Of a stretch of DNA of 64,000 nt, positions 59,784-64,000 are shown piece after piece. The notes below the pieces were generated by a model. The model had not been told where the DNA came from, ran no database searches, and saw only the letters and a program-made list of their open reading frames with translations. The number at the start of each line of letters is the position of its first letter. Position 1 is the first letter of the stretch. Source of the DNA: an uncultured Rhodospirillaceae bacterium (GTDB lineage: Bacteria > Pseudomonadota > Alphaproteobacteria > Rhodospirillales > Rhodospirillaceae); assembly GCA_943787205.1 (NCBI GenBank), contig CALSLN010000024.1:1-64000 (forward strand), in the 5' to 3' direction. The translations under genes and the position numbers were made by a program.

Positions 59784-61416
59784 CGGCACTCCTGCGCCTT
59801 ACGCACAGTGGCGGGCGCAGCCGTTCGTGACGACACTGCCTGAGGCGGGTGCCGTCCGTATTGTCGCTGCAAATGCGGCGGCGCAAGCTGCAGGAGTTGA
59901 TCCTGGTCTTTCCTTGACCGATGCCCGCGCCATTTTGCCGTCCTTGAAGGTCGTTGAGGCAGATGCCGCTGCGGATCGTGCGTGTCTTGATGGAATGCTT
60001 GCGTGGGCGCGACGGTACACACCATGGATTGCCATTGAAGGTGTAGATGAACGCGGTGGCGCTGGCTTGTGGCTTGATGTCACGGGGTGCGCACATCTGT
60101 TTGGTGATGAACGCGCTTTGATCGAAGATTTTGAGGTGCGGCTCAATCGCTTTGGTTTCATTAGTCGTTTTGGTGTTGCTGATACGCCCGGCGCGGCTTG
60201 GGCTGCTGCGCATTGTATGGCTTCTCAGGGTGATCCAGCGATTGTGCCCAGTCGCGAGGAGAGAGTGCATCTCGCCCATCTCCCCATGGCAGCGTTACGA
60301 TTGTCAGCTCAAAATCTTGAGACTCTTAAACGATTAGGTGTTTCTACAATCTCAGATTTGCTTGCCTTGCCGCGAGCGCCGTTAACACGTCGTTTTGGCA
60401 GCGAAGTATGTCTTCGTCTTGATCAACTGACTGGGCGGGTTGACGAGCCTTTGTCGCCTGAAGCCGAACGATTGCCCTATGTGGCGCGTGTCAATTTTGC
60501 CGAGCCTATAGGCCGAACAGAAGATGTTGAAGCGGCTTTGCTTGATCTTTTGCAAAGCCTTTGCACGCGTCTCGAGAAAGACCGGAAAGGAATCCGACGA
60601 TTAGCCTTCGAGGTTTTTCGCGTTGATAATACAGCTGACCGTATCAACATTGGTACGGCCAAAGCCGTCCGCCGACCAGAGCATCTGTTTCGATTGTTTA
60701 GGGAGAAGCTCGATAGGCTTGATGCGGGGTTCGGCATTGAGTTTCTCATGCTTACGGTCACAGCTACGGACACTATGGAGAGTGAGCAGGATGGTATTCA
60801 GTCTCTCGGGTGCTCTGATGTATCCAATGTTGCAAACCCAGGCCGTGACCTGACGCTGCTTGTTGACCGCCTAGAATCACGCCTAGGGGCGGGGCGCGTT
60901 GTGCGCCCGCACAAGAGGGAAAGTCATATTCCTGAACGCGCTGTTGGATTGATTCCTGCTTTAGGTCTCAAGACGCAGGAGGCCTTAGCTGGATATGCGC
61001 GTGAGGCGGCTTTGTTGCATGGTGATATTGGGTCCTTGCGGCCGGGCTCTAGGCCGATTCAGTTGTTGCCAAAGCCTGAGCCGGTCAATCCTATGCCAGT
61101 AGAACCCAACACCCCTTTGGTTAGGGCCGTACCTTTGCCGGGCTTTTCATGGCGTCGACGGATGTACTGTCTTGCTGCAGCAGAAGGGCCAGAACGGATT
61201 GCGGGCACGTGGTGGCGGGGTGCCTTACCGCCTGACCGTAGTGGGGAAGAGCATTCCTATTTTACGCTTTGCGAAGACGGCGGCGCTATCCGTGAGTATT
61301 GGCGAGTAGAAAGCGAAACCGGCGCAAGATTTTGGTTGTTTTACATGCCGTATCCTTTGCAGCGTGATCATACCAGCCACGAGCAGAGATGGTTTCTCCA
61401 TGGTTTGTTTGCTTAG
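59710..61416 (+). CDS. imuB: ImuB, catalytically inactive Y-family polymerase-like subunit
   Basis: 568 residues from ATG 59710, preferred over track start 59695 because the conserved N-terminus '[19 protein letters not shown]' begins there. The fold is Y-family ('[74 protein letters not shown]'), but the catalytic acidic residues of the N-terminal D-x-D motif are replaced ('VWLPRFATD'), as known for ImuB, which acts as a scaffold joining DnaE2, ImuA and the beta clamp. An HhH-like segment is '[29 protein letters not shown]'. A clamp-binding-like 'IQLLPKPEP' occurs near the C-terminus. Overlaps imuA; dnaE2 starts 8 bp later. Confidence 0.94.
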   Translation: MRRLISVWLPRFATDRLTRFRPQHNGTPAPYAQWRAQPFVTTLPEAGAVRIVAANAAAQAAGVDPGLSLTDARAILPSLKVVEADAAADRACLDGMLAWARRYTPWIAIEGVDERGGAGLWLDVTGCAHLFGDERALIEDFEVRLNRFGFISRFGVADTPGAAWAAAHCMASQGDPAIVPSREERVHLAHLPMAALRLSAQNLETLKRLGVSTISDLLALPRAPLTRRFGSEVCLRLDQLTGRVDEPLSPEAERLPYVARVNFAEPIGRTEDVEAALLDLLQSLCTRLEKDRKGIRRLAFEVFRVDNTADRINIGTAKAVRRPEHLFRLFREKLDRLDAGFGIEFLMLTVTATDTMESEQDGIQSLGCSDVSNVANPGRDLTLLVDRLESRLGAGRVVRPHKRESHIPERAVGLIPALGLKTQEALAGYAREAALLHGDIGSLRPGSRPIQLLPKPEPVNPMPVEPNTPLVRAVPLPGFSWRRRMYCLAAAEGPERIAGTWWRGALPPDRSGEEHSYFTLCEDGGAIREYWRVESETGARFWLFYMPYPLQRDHTSHEQRWFLHGLFA

Positions 61417-61424
61417 GCACCGGC

Positions 61425-64000
61425 ATGGCGATCGAACCGCAATATGTAGACCTTCAGGTCTCGAGTAATTTTAGTTTCTTGCGTGGTGCATCACACCCTG
61501 AAGAGCTTGCTCGTGCGGCCGCCGCGCACGGACATTCGGCCGTGGCTTTGACAGACCGCAATACGTTAGCCGGAGTGGTGCGTAGTCATATGGTGTGTAA
61601 AGACGTTGGTGCGCGCTTTATTCCTGGGTGTCGGCTCGACTTGCTTGCAGCGTCAGCATGGCAGTGGGGTCCCGAAGTTCATGATTGGCATCTTCCGCCT
61701 AAGGATCTGCGAGACCAGGGTGGTGCGAACAGCCATGAAGCACCCGATGGCCCTAGTCTGTTGGTTTATCCGACCAACCGTAATGCGTATGCCCGCTTGT
61801 GCCGTTTATTGACGCTGGGTAAGCGGCGTGCGCCAAAGCAGCAGTGCTTTCTAACAATGGATGATCTTGGGTCTTACAGCGAAGGTCTCGTTGCGATCGC
61901 GCTCGTGCCAGAAGGTGCGTTCCTGAAAGGGCAAGCCCAGACTGATTTTCTAGAAGCCCTAAAGCAATTTAGAGGCATTTTTGGCGAAGCTATATCCGTT
62001 GCTGCCTGCGCCAATGCCACTGGAGAAGACGCACGGCGGTTGTGGCAGGTCTCAGAGTTTTCCAAAGCGACCGATGTGCCGTTGGTCGCCGTTAACGATG
62101 TTCACATGCATACCGTTGCACGCCGACCTTTATTGGATGTCCTGACTTGCATTCGAGCGCACTGCACGGTTGATCAAGCTGGGATGCGTTTGCAGAAAAA
62201 TGGCGAACGTCACCACAAACCTCCGCTCGAGATGGCCCGGCTTTTCAAAGGGCATAAGGGAGCGCTTGCGCGTACGATTGAAATAGCCGAGGCGTGCACG
62301 TTCAGCTTGGAAGAACTGCGTTATGAGTATCCTTCAGATCCGGTGCCAACGGGAGAAACAAGCCAATCACAGTTAACGCGGTTGGCTTGGGAGGGGGCAT
62401 CTTGGCGCTATGATGGTGACGTATCTGAGAAGGTTTCGGTACAAATTCGCCATGAACTAAAAGTGATCAATGACCTTGGGTATGCGCCTTATTTCCTGAC
62501 CGTCCACGATATCGTCAGTCATGCGCGTCAGAGTGGCATTTTGTGCCAGGGGCGTGGATCGGCGGCCAACTCTGCTGTTTGTTATTGTCTTGGTGTTACG
62601 GCTGTAAACCCTGAAGAGACAGATCTCTTGTTTGAGCGGTTTGTTTCTGCCGCGCGGAATGAGCCGCCGGATATTGATGTCGACTTTGAGCACGAGCGCC
62701 GTGAAGAGGTGATTCAATATATCTATGAGAAATATGGCCGCGAAAGAGCCGGCCTTACGGCGACTGTGATTACCTACCGTACGCGCTCTGCCGTGCGCGA
62801 TGTGGGCAAAGCGTTGGGGCTTTCGGAAGATGCGATTGCAGCGTTGCTTGGTACGGTTTGGGGTTCATCATCAAAGCGCATCCCTGAAGAGCAGGCCAAA
62901 GAGGCCGGTCTTAACCCTGATGATACCCGCCTTAAGCTGACACTCGACTTGGCCTCTCAACTGAAAGGGTTCCCACGTCATTTATCTCAGCACGTTGGCG
63001 GGTTTGTTCTGACCAAAGAACCGCTGTCCGAGATTGTTCCAATTTCGAATGCGGCTATGGAAGATCGCACCGTCATTGAATGGGATAAAGACGATATTAA
63101 TGCGCTCGGTATTCTAAAAGTGGATATTTTAGCGCTGGGTATGTTGACGTGTATTCGAAAGGCGTTTGACCTTATCGAAGATCATCATGGTCACCCCTTA
63201 AGTTTAGCGACGGTCCCTCAAGAAGATCCAGCAACGTACGCCATGCTTCAACAGGCTGATACAGTTGGGGTGTTTCAAGTGGAAAGCCGTGCTCAGATGA
63301 GCATGCTGCCACGGCTTAAGCCTGCCACGCTGTATGATGTTGTTATTCAGGTTGCGATCGTGAGGCCTGGGCCAATCCAGGGAGATATGGTGCACCCTTA
63401 TCTCCGTCGTCGACGCGGAGAAGAAAGCGTTGAGTATCCGTCAGATGCACTCAAAGGCGTTCTTGAGCGCACTCTTGGCGTGCCCTTGTTCCAAGAACAA
63501 GCCATGAGCATAGCGATTGTTGGGGCCGGGTTCACACCTGATGAGGCGGATGCACTGCGCCGTGCAATGGCGGCATGGCGGCGCAGTGGTAAGATAGAGA
63601 TATTTCGCGAAAAATTCCAAAAAGGCATGCGAGCGAACGGTTACACGCAGGTTTTTGCTGAGCGGTGCTTCAAGCAAATCGAAGGGTTCGGTGAGTACGG
63701 TTTCCCTGAGAGCCATGCTTTTAGTTTTGCTTTATTGGCTTATGTCTCGTCTTGGTTGAAGTGCCATTACCCGGCTGCTTTTACCTGCGCTTTGTTGAAC
63801 AGTCAGCCTATGGGGTTTTATGCACCGTCGCAGATTATCCAGGATGCGCAGCGACATGGGGTGGAGCTACGTCCTGTTGATATCAACGCCAGCGATTGGG
63901 ATTGTAAGCTTGAGCCGGCAACGGCGTCTAAGGGCGTTGCGTTGCGTCTTGGCTTTCGCCAGGTGAAAGGCCTCAAAAAACCTGATGCGCAAGCGATTGT
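61425..64000 (+). CDS. dnaE2: DnaE2, error-prone DNA polymerase (cut by window end)
   Basis: ATG 61425, 8 bp after the imuB stop, and the frame is open for 858 codons to the window edge (full proteins are about 1080 residues). PHP domain: '[47 protein letters not shown]'. Polymerase palm and thumb follow: '[20 protein letters not shown]', '[40 protein letters not shown]' with catalytic Asp residues in DIDVDFE, '[20 protein letters not shown]', '[17 protein letters not shown]', '[32 protein letters not shown]'. DnaE2 is the C-family translesion polymerase of the ImuAB mutasome, responsible for damage-induced mutagenesis. Confidence 0.96.
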   Translation, partial: MAIEPQYVDLQVSSNFSFLRGASHPEELARAAAAHGHSAVALTDRNTLAGVVRSHMVCKDVGARFIPGCRLDLLAASAWQWGPEVHDWHLPPKDLRDQGGANSHEAPDGPSLLVYPTNRNAYARLCRLLTLGKRRAPKQQCFLTMDDLGSYSEGLVAIALVPEGAFLKGQAQTDFLEALKQFRGIFGEAISVAACANATGEDARRLWQVSEFSKATDVPLVAVNDVHMHTVARRPLLDVLTCIRAHCTVDQAGMRLQKNGERHHKPPLEMARLFKGHKGALARTIEIAEACTFSLEELRYEYPSDPVPTGETSQSQLTRLAWEGASWRYDGDVSEKVSVQIRHELKVINDLGYAPYFLTVHDIVSHARQSGILCQGRGSAANSAVCYCLGVTAVNPEETDLLFERFVSAARNEPPDIDVDFEHERREEVIQYIYEKYGRERAGLTATVITYRTRSAVRDVGKALGLSEDAIAALLGTVWGSSSKRIPEEQAKEAGLNPDDTRLKLTLDLASQLKGFPRHLSQHVGGFVLTKEPLSEIVPISNAAMEDRTVIEWDKDDINALGILKVDILALGMLTCIRKAFDLIEDHHGHPLSLATVPQEDPATYAMLQQADTVGVFQVESRAQMSMLPRLKPATLYDVVIQVAIVRPGPIQGDMVHPYLRRRRGEESVEYPSDALKGVLERTLGVPLFQEQAMSIAIVGAGFTPDEADALRRAMAAWRRSGKIEIFREKFQKGMRANGYTQVFAERCFKQIEGFGEYGFPESHAFSFALLAYVSSWLKCHYPAAFTCALLNSQPMGFYAPSQIIQDAQRHGVELRPVDINASDWDCKLEPATASKGVALRLGFRQVKGLKKPDAQAI

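Overview
The window looks like chromosomal DNA of a Gram-negative alphaproteobacterium, lineage unresolved. The clearest markers are an imuA-imuB-dnaE2 mutagenesis cassette preceded by GAAC-N7-GAAC (the alphaproteobacterial LexA box), a Fur/Zur-type regulator next to a zinc-type TonB receptor, several TonB-dependent receptors ending in Phe, an autotransporter, and many Tat or Sec signal peptides. I see no rRNA, tRNA, CRISPR array or phage structural gene.

Layout. 1-1858: the end of an MFS transporter and a decayed Tat-type flavin amine oxidase. 1930-12308: a TonB receptor, an FAD-linked oxidase divergent from an MDR reductase plus amidohydrolase, a secreted 14-blade WD40 protein, a CHASE-like membrane protein and an alpha/beta hydrolase. 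12412-20396: a plus-strand run of ThDP enzyme, solute-binding protein, lactonase-like lipoprotein, SAM methyltransferase, CpeT-like protein and a cytochrome c/Vgb hybrid. 20838-27308: a Baeyer-Villiger monooxygenase, a large secreted metalloprotease and an FMN alpha-hydroxy acid dehydrogenase. 27448-30732: two tandem Tat-type flavin amine oxidases and a broken small membrane gene. 30802-36440: two IclR regulators divergent from a TonB receptor, followed by a small protein and a methyltransferase with a Tat-like signal. 36656-50703: an unknown secreted protein, an MBL hydrolase, a cysteine-dioxygenase-like cupin, a GDSL autotransporter, a serine hydrolase, two VOC proteins, a second Tat-like methyltransferase with a terminator and another TonB receptor, a double alpha/beta hydrolase, and an EamA gene interrupted by an amber codon. 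50908-52776: an IS3-family element whose two ends cut two unrelated genes (fadE on the left, a small lipoprotein on the right). 52928-55476: zur-znuD with a palindromic operator. 55545-58861: a Rap1a-like protein, a DinB-like protein and a SnoaL/CoA-transferase/cupin operon. 58958-64000: the SOS cassette, with dnaE2 running off the window.

How the genes work together. Most of the window is accessory scavenging and catabolism: outer-membrane receptors, periplasmic or exported oxidoreductases and hydrolases, and cytoplasmic ThDP, CoA-transferase and flavin enzymes. The substrate is not evident. The most unusual theme is a family of three methyltransferases sharing an N-terminal region with a GTLEL...IHxQPGGY signature. 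Two of them carry Tat-like signals and lie beside TonB receptors. At least four genes are broken (amine oxidase copy, EamA transporter, fadE, lipoprotein), so the region is actively rearranging or decaying.
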